Below, one piece after another: positions 12,634 through 23,691 of a stretch of 64,000 nucleotides of DNA. The position numbers and the translations under genes are program-made. Under the pieces are notes generated by a model that did not search any database, was not told the origin of the DNA, and saw only the letters and a list, made by a program, of their open reading frames with translations. The first letter of the stretch is position 1. Each line of letters opens with the position of its first letter. The stretch comes from Zelopaecilomyces penicillatus (lineage: Eukaryota > Ascomycota > Sordariomycetes > Hypocreales > Pseudodiploosporaceae): assembly GCA_005765155.1 (NCBI GenBank), contig VCCP01000006.1, forward strand, positions 756,501-820,500, written 5' to 3'.

Positions 12634-12944
12634 TTATCCATGGACGACGTGAGACACTGTTCCATCCTCATTCAGGTGAACATTCAGGCGGTCCTCCTTG
12701 AAGTCCTTGGTGACCATCATGCCGGGCTTAATGATGCGTGATTCTTGCGGCAAGTCGGTCTTGCAGAACATCTGTTTCCTCAGTCTGTCAGCATGAAGAA
12801 GCGGAGAGGGGTAGAATAAAAATCATTTCATCTTACCGTTTCGTTGGATTGGTTCTCTGATAGTGTCTTGCCGACGAGCTTGTTCTGCCATTGTTCAGTC
12901 TTGTCGCCAGACTGGCTAGTAATTCCGGGAACGATGAGAGGCAT
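12634..12944 (-). CDS. Peptidase inhibitor I78 family protein
   Basis: A small two-exon gene: exon 1 is 12944-12837 and exon 2 is 12771-12634, separated by a 65-nt intron (GTAAGA...GAAACAG). It encodes 81 residues. The choice of acceptor restores the family hallmark SNETMFCKTDLP, followed by RIIKPGMMVTKDF and DRLNVHLNEDGTVSHV, which are the conserved Cys, PG, DRLN and DGTV elements of I78 inhibitors. Aspergillus members of this family inhibit elastase-type serine proteases. There is no signal peptide, so the protein is probably cytosolic and may restrain vacuolar or released serine proteases; that role is inference. The gene lies about 480 nt upstream of tma20 on the same strand with its own promoter. 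It was too short to stand out as a single open frame, and its call rests on the spliced product. Confidence 0.88.
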
Positions 12945-14943
12945 GATGGTGAGTTTTATGGGTGACGTATAGTGTGGTGGTGTGGTGTGGTATTTGGAGA
13001 TTGTAGCTTAACAATGTGCAAGCTTTCGTGATTTATAAGAAGCAGACGTTGGGTTTAGATGCAAGAAGTTAGATTTTCTAGGAACGAGCTAAAGGGAGGA
13101 GGATGGAGTTTATATAATGCACGCACTGGTATGCACAGCATTCAAGGCAAGTTTGTTGTTGCACGTTTTGGAAAAGATGACGACTTCATACAGGGTAGGG
13201 CGCCTGGAATCGGGTTTGGTGAAGTCGTCGGCGATGACGTCGCCATGTATGTGAGGAGTACAGATGAAAAGACATGATGTAATTTAGTAGGCAAGCTTTT
13301 CTTAGTGGTCGGCGCCAGCCGCATCGCATGGCCCACACAAGAGCCTGAATGGGTAGCCTCCGAGGCCCTTTCTTTATCTTAACGCGTTCACGTTACCTAG
13401 GAATGAGTGAATCATGATATTTGATGATAACTGGTGAACAATCAAGTAGTAGGAAATCGCTGGGTTGATATAGGAAAACATACCTACAAAGTAAAAACAG
13501 CCAATGTGCAGCACCCACGCGTGCAGCTGAAACCTCCTCAAGCATACAGTAAGGCGACCCATATGAAATGGCGTTGGCGTGACCAAGCTATCGATGCCTC
13601 CCATGCGCAAGCTCTTTCGCTAGTTCGCATGGCCTTGGCCAGTCAGCCTCATTCAGCTAATATGAAATACACTCTGTCGTGCGATGACTCTGCCAACAAA
13701 TTCATTGTGTTATTAAGATAAAGTTACTTGCTTCATCCGTACATGCGTGCATTCAATTTCAAGTGGTTCTGCTGACATTACTCGCAATACTTCCATCTCC
13801 AGGCGCTTTGCTCATGTCATCTCGACATCCTCAGCAAGCAGCTGCCACCTACCTAAAAATAGACGACAGCATGCAACCAGCCGAAAGAACATAATCTACA
13901 GAAGAGGTATCAATTACCAGCTCAGGCAACCCGTACGAAGCCCGCTTGTGGCAGTGAGTTGACATGACATGCGCCATCAAATCTCCGTCAGCCAACTCTT
14001 TTTTTTTTTTTTTTTTTATAGGTGTACAGCACGGAGTACAGTACAGTACAATCCCACTTTTGCCATGTTCTGCACAGCCCGCCCGCTGTGGACTCGACGG
14101 ATTGCCGCTCCCCCCATCCAGCAGTTCTTACTGTCCCTGCAAAAATGGCTGCTTGTAGCAGGAATACCTTTAGAGAGACAGCCCCAAGGCTCCACACTTT
14201 ATTAGCGCTATTCCCTTGGAGGAGGGCTTAGCCAAGAGATCCAGGGTAGGAATCTTGGTACTGACGTCGAGGTGTGTACATCTATCCAAGTGCCTGACGC
14301 AACAGAATCCCTTGTACATCCAAGCTCCAGAGTACCTGGAAGATCCCATCTCGCTGTAGCGGCCCCTTTAGCGCCTCCTTACCGGGGGCTGGAGACGCTG
14401 TATTAATACAGGAGGAGCCTCCAAGGCTGACTCTAGCCCCAGTCCGAAACAGGACAAGGCCTCCTTTTCCAGGTGGCCTGGGCGCTCCAGCGAGCCAGCC
14501 AGCCAGCCACTTCAACTTTGTCTGCTGGCTGCGCTATGGCCAGCACGTCTCGTCTCGTCAGTCTCATGCAAAAACCACCTACCTAAACCTCCTCGCATCC
14601 CAATCACCGCTCTCACATCGGGCCCTCGTCGCTGTTCTTTTTCTGCTCTGTCTTCTCTCTCTCTTTCTCTCACGCCAAGCAGAAAACCACTGGTTTAATC
14701 ACCCCAACCCGGAAAGAGAAAACGTCTCGTCCCCCGGTGGAACGTGTTGCTTCTTGAAGAAGCTCCCTCCCTCCCCTTTTTCTAACCCTCCAACCCTCCA
14801 ACCCTGACGACTTTCTGCCACGCACGGATATACTGTCATCCAACTTTCTCGCACGACCGGGTCGATCAAACACAATCTCGATTGAAGGCAACAAACAAAC
14901 ACAAAGCCAGTCTTTTTGTTTTAAACTCGAACTACCACCCGCC
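12945..14943. other. Divergent intergenic region with promoters of I78 gene and membrane-protein gene
   Basis: No supported gene. A 19-base T run lies at 13999-14017. From about 14580 to 14943 the sequence is rich in pyrimidines, with CTCTCTCTTTCTCTC near 14653-14670. This is typical of a fungal promoter and long 5' leader for the gene starting at 14944. Short frames here have no recognisable content. Confidence 0.5.
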
Positions 14944-15756
14944 ATGCTCTTCTCACTCGCAGCCACGGTGCTCCTCGGCAGCAGCGGCGCCCTCGCCCTC
15001 GCCCGCCACGAATGCTATCTCCAGAACAGCAAGGACCTCGCCGAGTACTCCGATTGCGGTCACCACGGCTCCCTGACACACTGCCTGTCCAGCCTCGACA
15101 GCTTCGACGTGAGCGACCTGCAGAAGTGCTACGTCAATGCTGGATGCTCTGCCGCCGAGGCGGCCATTGAAGCGAGCTACACACAAGACCGCTGCGACAA
15201 GCTGTCCAAGCTCGGCGAGTTGAAGAAGCGGAGTCGCGGCAATATCCACCAGGCCGCCCAGACCATCGCTGTCCGCGTCGCCGGGAACAAGGACGATGCT
15301 CCTCTGCCCACCGTCGTCGCTCGCGCCGAGAAGCTCCAGTGCAAGATCACCAAAAAGGTCAAGACCAAGACCTGCCCTCTCCAGACCCAGGGCAACAAGG
15401 TCAAGACTTTGTCATGCTTCACCACCGAGGTCGCCAGAGCCACGTGCGCTCCCGGTCTCAAGTGCGCCCTGGACGCTGACGGCAAGGACATTTGCATGAA
15501 GCTCCAAGACAACCTCGAAATCGGCGGCATCATCATCTCCATTGTCTTTGGTGTCGGCATCCTCGCTGGCATCTCTTTCTTGACCTTCCAATGCTGCAGG
15601 GAGAGCCGTGAGCACAAGCGCATCGCCGCTCGCGCCGAGGCCACCGCCCTCGCCCGCGCTGCGACCAAGAAGCAGCGCACTCAGGATGCTCGCGCCCCGT
15701 TGATGCGCCAACAGGAGGGATCAACTGATCCTTTCCACGACCGAAACCACTCCTAG
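14944..15756 (+). CDS. Cysteine-rich secreted/type I membrane protein
   Basis: An intron-less gene for 270 residues. Residues 1-20 form a signal peptide (MLFSLAATVLLGSSGALALA) with cleavage probably after ALA. Twelve cysteines in the ectodomain fall into two sets of six: 24, 38, 47, 62, 68, 84 and 133, 144, 158, 168, 174, 184. They are separated by a basic linker with KKR at about 94-96 that resembles a Kex2 processing site. Residues about 193-215 form one membrane helix, followed by CCRE and a 50-residue basic, Arg/Ala-rich cytoplasmic tail. This suggests a cell-surface protein with its N-terminus outside. Codon use is strongly GC-biased (Ctc, Gcc, Aag), suggesting good expression. I do not recognise the family. 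The first block is not a classical CFEM domain, which has eight cysteines. Confidence 0.8.
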   Translation: MLFSLAATVLLGSSGALALARHECYLQNSKDLAEYSDCGHHGSLTHCLSSLDSFDVSDLQKCYVNAGCSAAEAAIEASYTQDRCDKLSKLGELKKRSRGNIHQAAQTIAVRVAGNKDDAPLPTVVARAEKLQCKITKKVKTKTCPLQTQGNKVKTLSCFTTEVARATCAPGLKCALDADGKDICMKLQDNLEIGGIIISIVFGVGILAGISFLTFQCCRESREHKRIAARAEATALARAATKKQRTQDARAPLMRQQEGSTDPFHDRNHS

Positions 15757-16882
15757 AGGAGAGTATGATTTTACCGGACGTGGCGAGTTAGTACCGGTAG
15801 TTTGCTAGAGGGAGTGTAAGTAAAGAGAGATGAAATGGTGGTGCATGTTGGGGAGACAAAGGGCATTTGAGGACGGTCCATTTTGGGTTATGTTTTTCCC
15901 TTTTTCGGTTTTTTTATTTTTATATATACCTCTTCATCATTGTCTTGGATCGGAGGAAATGCGGCGTACTACCTCCACCTTTGTGTGTTTTCTGTGTGCG
16001 TGTACGTATAAGGAAAAAGAAACTACTATATTAAGATCAATGCGAAACGACCACTGGCATATAACAATAGATGCTGTTCAGAAGCCTGCACCACAGACAG
16101 ACCTCAATGTCTTTTTTTTTTGCTTTGTTTCATTCGCATGTGAAAGTTAAAAGAAGTCGCTTGCTGCTCAGTCGTCTACACTTCTCACTATGGATTGTCC
16201 TGAATTAGATGCACACGTCATCAGGCAGGTTCTTTCGGAACCTGGCTCCGCAACTAAATTCACGCTCCACTCCTATATGATATATGTCCAGGGACAAAGA
16301 TTAGCTGACTCATGCCTGATATATTTTGAAAAAAATAAAAATCTAACAAGAGTTTAAATCAGCAGGTATTTAGTAATACATATCAAGGTTTCTAAGCTGT
16401 TTCTCTCTGCTATATTCGTACATGTTTATGGAGTTTCGAAGGGAAAGGTAGTTTGCAAATATCTTTGAGTAGTAATATATCATGCCATCCATAGTGTGGT
16501 TCATGTTGGACAAAATACCAGCGAATATTCAGTCATTTCTGTTACTGCCACATTATTATTCACATCTACATGAAAACAAACACACACCTAGACAGCACTG
16601 GATATAGTAGAGCATTCTCACTTCATTGTTGGGTATGCGCACTCAAATATCCGCTACTCGAACAAAAGCTGCATTTGCTAGTTTGGGGAGGCATATATGC
16701 GATACAAGCCGTATTCTAGGCTCGCTACCATAGATATCCTCCTTCTTCCCAATAGTGTCCAGGCACACTATATTTCCCTTGTAGGGCTTATGCTATTTGT
16801 CAACTCTCTCCTCATGTAGATACCACATTCCTATTACCCGCCCAATTTACCAGAGCATATATGCTTTTGTCAGTAGTAGCAT
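15757..16882. other. AT-rich intergenic region
   Basis: This holds the 3' UTR of the membrane-protein gene (to about 16100) and an AT-rich segment towards the end of NST1. No frame above 110 codons and no RNA gene is seen. Several TATA-like strings occur, for example near 15921-15928. Confidence 0.5.
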
Positions 16883-17110
16883 TTAGGCTCTTTGATCATT
16901 AGATGGTATGTTATGTAAGTCAGTGCGGGTGCTGAGCTTGTGCAATATGGAGTTGCCGTTTGAGCCATTGTCCCGTTGATTTGAAAAAGCAGCTGTTTCT
17001 GACGGAGTCTTGAGCATGGTTGAGCTGGTGACCCCAATCCGCTCCAACAGATTCTTCCGCTTGGTAGGACTGACGTTCTCGGTCAACTCGCCCATCTCGC
17101 CGGGAACTTT
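16883..17110 (-). other. Open 75-codon extension in frame after the NST1 stop codon
   Basis: Directly after the TAG at 17113-17111 the NST1 frame stays open for 75 codons and ends at a TAA at 16885-16883. It reads like protein, with SPTKRKNLLERIG and codons such as GAG AAC GTC and ACC AAG CGG AAG. The TAG sits in GAATCTAG, which also looks like a 3' splice site. It may be a last exon reached by an alternative intron, a readthrough extension or chance. The canonical NST1 end is kept as the main model. Confidence 0.3.
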
Positions 17111-20100
17111 CTAGATTCCCCTCAACGAGGCATGTGCCATCAAAGGGCTGCCAATCTCTCCTGGGGCCCCAACCGCCCGATAGTGTGGGTGCATCCCGTC
17201 ACCTAGGCCAGGAATCCACCGGACAGTATGCTTTCCAGTTCCATCGAAATCGCGTTTAACCTCAAAGGTACCTCCTCCATTTGAGGGGCTTCCTTCGGTG
17301 TCACACAGATTCAGCAGATCGTTTTCAGTTATGCTTGTGTCGCCTGACTGTATGTCGATCTGGGTCTTGATGGCGGTTAGATCTATGTAGCCAGCAGCGT
17401 CTGTATTTCCAAGAGCCGAGAGATCCTTGCATGCTTGACAAAGCATCAAACGGACGGCAATATGTCGAGATTGGCTGGCCACGCGGACTGATCCCATATT
17501 GGCGCTTGGAGACCCCACATGGAAACCGGGGGGAATGATGGGAGCCCCCCAACCAGGACTGGCAAATCCCGGAGGTGGAAATGGTTGGTTTACGCTAGGT
17601 GGCCCCCAGGGGTTGTGAGGAATGATAGGGAAAGCTGGCTCCATGAATGGACTTACGGCAAAACCGCTTCGTGGACCGGGAGGCTGGGTACGCAAGCTGC
17701 CTGGGTTGATGTCTAGACCGAGAGGCTCATCATCTTCGACTAACACGCGGCTTCCCAGATGCTTAGTATCGTCACCATCCTCGCGGGATCGTCCTTGGAC
17801 CACACTTCCAGGTCGTCCAATGGGCGCTGGTCTTCCAATTGGCTGTGTCGGAAGACCCGGTACTCCATCAAATCCGGCAGAGCCCTGGCGTCCATGCTGG
17901 GGTGGCGGGAGAGGTATATCTTTTGATATCGGGAATACCTGTCCAATCCCAAACTGATCTACAGTAGGTTGGGCGAATCCAGGTGGTGGCAAGGGGGCGG
18001 GCGGGAATCCTCGAATAGCTGGGCCGCTGATGCCTGGGGGTGGCATCATCATGGCTGGGACATGGCCTGGGCGAAATCCGAGCGGGAACATGGGGTCGTG
18101 TGACATTCGGTTGGGGAATCCGGGCGGCGGAGGGTGGTGAGCCAAACCGGGAGGAGGTTGCATACCTAGGGGGGGCATGTGAAATGGTGAGCCTTTGGGT
18201 GGTGCTCCTGGCGGTGAAATAGAGAGTGGTGCATGGGGTATTGTCATCATGCTTCCACCACTTATTTTCCTTTCTAGGACAATAGATCTTGGACTGGGAT
18301 GAGCGGGTGTCGTTGAATGAGGTGAAGCGCTCTGGCTAGGAATTGAGGCGGACTGTGAGCTGGAAGAACTCATTTGCCCTGCTTCCTGTTGCAGAGACAC
18401 GGTTCGGGGCCGAATGGGCGTTGGCGCCTTGGGAATCGCGGGCGTGGCCACAGGGATCTTGGGAGACGCGAACGCAGCGGGATTCGGAAGATGCTGAGGC
18501 AAAACAGTTGGTATCGAGACGGGGTGCGCCTGAACTTGGGCACGCTTGGCTGGCTGTAAACCTGGAGATTGAGACAACCGAGCCGCAGCTTTCTGAGCTG
18601 CACGCTCTTCCTTGGCCCTCTCTCGTGCTTCTGCAGCTTCTTGAGCCTCTTTGTGAGCCCTTGAAGCTCTCGCTTCCTTTTCTCGTTTGTCGCGCTCTTG
18701 TTTTTCTTTTCGCTCCTGGGCTTCTCGTTCCTTCTGTTCACGAACCTCTTTCTCCTTTAGACGTTGATCATCCTTCAACTTCTTCTCACGATCCTTCATA
18801 TCGCGAGCTTTGCGCTCCTGTTCAGCCTGCTTCTCCTTTTGCTCGTGAACACGTCGTTGCCGGTCTGCTTCTTTTTTCAGCCGTGCTTCCTCCTCAGCTT
18901 TCTTCTGCGCCTCCTTTTGCTTCCGTTTCTCCTCGGCCTTCTGTTTTTGGTCAGAGGCTCGTCTACGCTCAGCTTCAAGTCGCGCGGCCTCCTCAGCAGC
19001 TTTCTCAGCCTCTTTGCGAGCTTTGTCCTCAGCCAATGCTTGCTTCTTTTGCGCAGCTTTGTCCTTCTTCTTCTGCGCATTCTTTGCTTTCTTGGCCTTT
19101 TGCTGATCGACTTGGCGGCTTTCCTCCTCCAACTCTTCCAGCAGCTTCTGTTGTCGTTCTTTAGCTACTTTCTCCTTGTAGGCAGATAGCACTCTTTGCT
19201 CGAACATTCGGGCGGCGAAAATCTGAAACATACGACGGCCTTCCTCCATTCGTTGTTCCTCCGTCATTTGGTCCTGGCAGCAGCACTCAGTATGGAACTT
19301 GGACGGCACCGCAGAGGGGTTGGAGTATACCTCTTCATCCTCATACTCCTCGTCTTGACTATCGTCGTAGTCTTCCTCCTCATCCTCCTCCTCTTCATAT
19401 TCATCTTCTTCCGGAGGGGGATGATTATGAGGATTGGAGTATGAGCCGTTGGGATGACCGTAGCCGCGGGAGAAGTGCTCTCGGGCATCTTCTTCACGTG
19501 CCATGCGACGCTCTGCAAGCTGTTCCATCATTTCGATAAATCGCTTGCCGTCGTTTTTGAGCAGGTCATCCGCCACGGTGAGTATGCCGCCTAAGTCCAT
19601 GTTACCATATCTGTGGAGAAGTGATTCAAGAAGCTGCGTACCCTTGACTTGGAGGCTATTGCCGAATGTCAAGAAATCGGCCACGTCGCGATCGTGAGAG
19701 CTGTGGAATTCCTCGGGAGGTTCGTCGTCACTAAAGTCATCGTCTTCAATCTCGTCATCGCTGTAGACCTCTTCTAAATCCTCCTCATCGTCGTCACCGA
19801 CATGCTCTACTATCCGACCGCGTGACGGTGGTTGGCCAACATACCCGGATGGCAGGCCTCGAGGTGGGCGTAGGGAAAAATCTCGCGGAGGGGGCAACAT
19901 GGGGGGCCCTTCTCCTTGGTTGGCGAACTGTTCCAACTCTAAGTAGTACGCATCGTAGAGACCTTCCAGCTCCTCCTCAATCGCCGTTCGCTTTCTCCCA
20001 CACACGGTGCAGCTGCAAGTATGTTTCTGCTGCTCCTTCATCTTTTTTAGAACAGCATCCTTCTCTACCTTGACTAACGATTTCCGATCCTCCTCACCCA

Positions 20101-20728
20101 AGCCAAGCCAGAACTCTTTTATGCGCTCGCGCTCTTCATGGTTACTCGTGCTCCATATCTTGTCTCGAGACATTCCGGGTCCGCGTGACCCTACAGGAGG
20201 CTGCGCAGGTCGGTCGCTTGGCGACAGGCGCCCGGATGCATCGTATTCGTCTCCATTCGGTTTCTTCTTCTTCTTGTTCTTTTTGGATTTCATCGGTGGT
20301 TGTGAGTGGCGTAGTCCGTTCGTCGGCGGTGGGGATTGCTCCTCTGCTAGCACGTACTCTATGTCATCCTCGTCACTTGCAACAATATCGTACTCAGATG
20401 GCGACGGCTTTGAGTGCCTGCCAGGTCCTAGTGCGGGGCTTGGATAACCGTTGACAGCCTGTTCAGCCGCAGCCTTTGCCGCAGCCTTTTGTCGTCGCTT
20501 CTGCTTCTTACGATTCACAGTCGGTGCTATCGCGTCGAGCGAGGCTGGTACAGGGGGCGGTAGCGGATTATTCGGTCTGGTGGCCGGGGGCGTGGAGGGT
20601 TGAGATGAGTCCGACAGTGCACCCTTAGGGACAGTTATGAATTTGGATCCATCCTTGTTGGTGTACTTTGCGGTATTTCGAGGCGATGCCGGCGATATGG
20701 CAGCCGGTCTCTGGTTGTGGGCCGGCAT
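17111..20728 (-). CDS. nst1: Stress response protein NST1
   Basis: One long exon coding for 1205 residues, the usual size for NST1 of Sordariomycetes. The N-terminus carries the conserved AKYTNKDGSKFITVPK (residues 19-35) and a VNRKKQKRRQKAAAK basic segment near 71-85. At about 189-270 is the family core: DKIWSTSNHEERERIKEFW, then CSCTVCGRK (Cys238, 240 and 243) and LEGLYDAYYLELEQFA. Acidic stretches follow. A very long Lys/Glu/Arg/Ala/Gln-rich segment (about residues 500-740) is predicted to form a single helix or coiled coil. The C-terminal third is rich in Pro, Gly and Met, with PPGF and PPPG repeats. In yeast, Nst1 negatively affects salt tolerance and is linked to mRNA splicing and decay factors; the role here is transferred by family. 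The 3' end is slightly uncertain because the frame continues after the stop. Confidence 0.92.
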   Translation of the reverse strand: MPAHNQRPAAISPASPRNTAKYTNKDGSKFITVPKGALSDSSQPSTPPATRPNNPLPPPVPASLDAIAPTVNRKKQKRRQKAAAKAAAEQAVNGYPSPALGPGRHSKPSPSEYDIVASDEDDIEYVLAEEQSPPPTNGLRHSQPPMKSKKNKKKKKPNGDEYDASGRLSPSDRPAQPPVGSRGPGMSRDKIWSTSNHEERERIKEFWLGLGEEDRKSLVKVEKDAVLKKMKEQQKHTCSCTVCGRKRTAIEEELEGLYDAYYLELEQFANQGEGPPMLPPPRDFSLRPPRGLPSGYVGQPPSRGRIVEHVGDDDEEDLEEVYSDDEIEDDDFSDDEPPEEFHSSHDRDVADFLTFGNSLQVKGTQLLESLLHRYGNMDLGGILTVADDLLKNDGKRFIEMMEQLAERRMAREEDAREHFSRGYGHPNGSYSNPHNHPPPEEDEYEEEEDEEEDYDDSQDEEYEDEEVYSNPSAVPSKFHTECCCQDQMTEEQRMEEGRRMFQIFAARMFEQRVLSAYKEKVAKERQQKLLEELEEESRQVDQQKAKKAKNAQKKKDKAAQKKQALAEDKARKEAEKAAEEAARLEAERRRASDQKQKAEEKRKQKEAQKKAEEEARLKKEADRQRRVHEQKEKQAEQERKARDMKDREKKLKDDQRLKEKEVREQKEREAQERKEKQERDKREKEARASRAHKEAQEAAEARERAKEERAAQKAAARLSQSPGLQPAKRAQVQAHPVSIPTVLPQHLPNPAAFASPKIPVATPAIPKAPTPIRPRTVSLQQEAGQMSSSSSQSASIPSQSASPHSTTPAHPSPRSIVLERKISGGSMMTIPHAPLSISPPGAPPKGSPFHMPPLGMQPPPGLAHHPPPPGFPNRMSHDPMFPLGFRPGHVPAMMMPPPGISGPAIRGFPPAPLPPPGFAQPTVDQFGIGQVFPISKDIPLPPPQHGRQGSAGFDGVPGLPTQPIGRPAPIGRPGSVVQGRSREDGDDTKHLGSRVLVEDDEPLGLDINPGSLRTQPPGPRSGFAVSPFMEPAFPIIPHNPWGPPSVNQPFPPPGFASPGWGAPIIPPGFHVGSPSANMGSVRVASQSRHIAVRLMLCQACKDLSALGNTDAAGYIDLTAIKTQIDIQSGDTSITENDLLNLCDTEGSPSNGGGTFEVKRDFDGTGKHTVRWIPGLGDGMHPHYRAVGAPGEIGSPLMAHASLRGI

Positions 20729-23691
20729 CGTACGTCTACCGAGGGAGGAGGGCAGCCGAAAGCATGAAGAGGTCTCGCACCGGGGTCGGGTGACGGATTA
20801 AACTGAGGTCTATAGAACTCAACTCGAACTGTCAGTTTGTAAGCAAGAGAAAAGGCGCGCAACGTGGCGAGTTGTGATCAGCAAGCTGCAGGGCGGAGCG
20901 ACAGGGAGGTGGCAGCGATGAGGTTGTGTGATGATAGGTATTGTGTTTGCTGGTGGAGGAGGCTCTCGTTGGTGGCTCAAATTGAGGCACTCACAATCCA
21001 CGAGCCAGTTCAGGGTTAGGTCAGCGATGACGCCAGTGGGGGCAGGGAGCGCCCTCGAAGGTTCCTTTGTGCTTCAAAACCAGCGCGTCAATATGCTCGA
21101 GCCGATTGCGTATGAGGAGAGGAGTGAAGAGTCGTACGGGAGGCTTCGTTTGCTACCTGGAGATTCGATGGAAGTCACCTTGTGGTGTAGTTACATGGCG
21201 GCGTGTACTTGGTTATGCAAGACCGCACCACTGTTGAGGCCTGTAGGAAAACTGGGGCCAGCCCATCAATCAGATTTCGCGCCTTGTTGTGAGGAGCATC
21301 TTGTGATGTGCCACGTGACGCATGCGATACCTAGCAAACCGCCTCATGCCTGAGGCGACTGGAGGTACCTTGACGAGGATGCCATTTCTAGATTGCCTAC
21401 TCCTACCTTGGTAGTAGGTCCACGTCCTACTTTATTACCAAGTTGCCTAGTTGTTTCAAGCACATGTTGAGCACCTTGATGAACTGCGTCTGGCACCCTG
21501 ATTGACAAATGGCAATGGAGGCGCGCCTAAAGGCGGCGAGGGCATCTCTTGTCCTCATCGTCACAGAGGACCACAAACAGCCGGGCTTGCCTTTTTGCGG
21601 GTCGTCTTTTTTTCTGGATCTCAACAGAATCTCTAACCCTAATCAAGAGAATTTGATATCATCTCGTTAAAAGTTAAATAGGCGTACGTTTCCGCTTCGC
21701 TAAGCCGACATGACACCGCATTCCCTCCCTACTTCCATCTCATTATTCGCAATCATTCAGCTGGGTACCCCATACAAAGTGAGGGTTCAGATTGGCATTG
21801 CGACATTATTTGAGGCACGTTTATGACCAATGCCATTATGCCTTTGTGCATTCCATCAACAACAACTGATTCGAATGCTCAATGTCTAGACAACTGCCTA
21901 TTAATGTTTAGCATTTTGTCTCACTGGCACACAGCAGACTTTCTCAACATTGGTCACCCAGGCGCTCTGGCCAGACACAATCATCATGACAATTTCCCGG
22001 CAAGCAAGGCATCCTCCTTAGTAATTATTGAATGACTGTGATGCTGTTGCTGCTGTTGCCGCTTTTGCTGTGGGCACTTGTGTGATTAGCGTCAATCTCC
22101 TGCTCATTTATACCACCAAACCTAGACACTGTGACGGCTGTGTATCATCACCATGCAATTAATTAGAGCCGTTTGACCGAAAGGCCTCTTGTGGGTTTGT
22201 TTTCTATATTTGTACTTCCACTCGCGTCACCTCCCTACTCGCTTGGGGTGCCTCTTATTGGATCGGTTTGTTTTACCAACACTGTGCCATGGCATTGCTG
22301 GTTTTCGGACTTTCCATGTTGCGACTTGCGACGGGATTCATACGGAGCCAATCCCCGGCTAGGAGCAACACAAAGACGTCTAGAAACCGGTATTCGCTGG
22401 GAGGCAACCAATGGCAGTGCCAGGTCTTGTTATTTTGCTTCAATGCCGTCCTGCTCCAGACCTGGCCAAATTTAGCCTCCTATCCAATATCTGCGAGTGC
22501 ACGGCCTCACCGTAATGCGCACCCGCAACTTGTGTCTGTTTACAGTTGGTTGACAAGCGCCGACATGGAAATGTCAATGTGCCGACGTACGAAGGTAGAA
22601 AGCTCAATGATTGTCCTTTGTTTCCCCCCAAGGAACCTGATGTGCTAGTTTTGGATTGCAAGACATTGGATTCAAAGGCGGGGACTTTGCTAAAGGTAAA
22701 GAAAAAATCAACCACTAGATATTCGTATCGCTAGGACTTGTAGATGATCGATCTAGTACCTTGATGATCTATCATACGGCGACTCGGGACGGACAAGCCG
22801 TACGAACCAGCAGCCGTGTGTGTGCTTGCGTACATGTCCATACGAACAGTGGCTTTGGTACCCCAAAGACCGCCTATCTGCAAGCTCCATACGTACCTGT
22901 CTATCCTATCCAAGATGTACGAATCACGATGATGATAGGACTGCTTGGCCACTATGGACCTACATTGCTCTTAGGCGTATGAATCCACTACGGAGTAGCA
23001 TCGGCATAACTGGTGCTATGACTTTCCTCGACTCTCGGCCTATGATGACGAACCTCTGGCTCGGGCTTATGCACTTTTGGGCGTTTATGTAATCTGCAGT
23101 GAACACCCCTCAAGTCCTTGTGCCTCTTGATCCAGGCCCTGGCCAGGCTGTGCCCAGCCAGCCAACCAGTCGACCAGTGTCGCTTGAACGACGCCCTTCA
23201 GCCAAGATTCGCTGTCTTAATTAATCGGACCTCAAGCGAGTGGTTGCTCTAATGCTGCACTTTTTTTGTTTTTAGCCTCCCCCAATTGCCTCGTGGGCTT
23301 CTGTTCCCACCCTAGCCCGAATTTGTGACCCTTGGCGCAGCAGGCCGACTCCTCCACAGCCAAGGAAGCGCAATCGCCGTGCTAACACGGACTTAACTGG
23401 AGCCTCTTCAGCTCGTATTCGATAAAACGCCTTATCCTCCAGCCCAAAAGTCGTCCCACCTCCTTCCATCCATCCCCTAAACGCGCCAGAACGACCCATT
23501 CCAGCAATAGGAGCCCTCCCGAGACGAGATAAAAAAGCCAAACTCCGACAATCAGTCCCCGTGCTACTGGACCTGTCGTTTCTTCACTTTTCGGCGAGCG
23601 AGCCGTGGAACTGGGGAGTTTCTTTAGGTAGTCGAAGAGCCTCGTAATCCCAATCCATTGACCGCGATCAATCACAAGCCCGCACTTCAAA
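20729..23691. other. 3-kb intergenic region between divergent nst1 and rho2
   Basis: This holds both promoters. The longest frames (141 codons at 20928, 126 codons at 22268) show no motif and no matching splice signals. A CTACCTTGGTAG dyad is at 21403-21414. Sequence just upstream of rho2 (about 23430-23690) is rich in C and pyrimidines, as expected for its leader. Confidence 0.5.
21403..21414. repeat. CTACCTTGGTAG dyad, second copy
   Basis: Identical to the string at 12223-12234. Here the symmetry extends to CCTACCTTGGTAG followed by TAGG, and more CCTAC words occur within 40 bases on each side. Confidence 0.35.

Noticed and set aside
15177..15680. 167-codon minus-strand frame
   Set aside because: Shadow of the GC-rich membrane-protein gene on the other strand; no motif.
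18343..19164. 273-codon open frame on the plus strand
   Set aside because: It is the antisense of the Lys/Glu/Arg-rich part of nst1; the low-complexity codons there leave the opposite frame open.
22173..22648. Two overlapping frames of 100 and 126 codons between nst1 and rho2
   Set aside because: Both frames are open in the same DNA with no motif or splice support, so neither is favoured.
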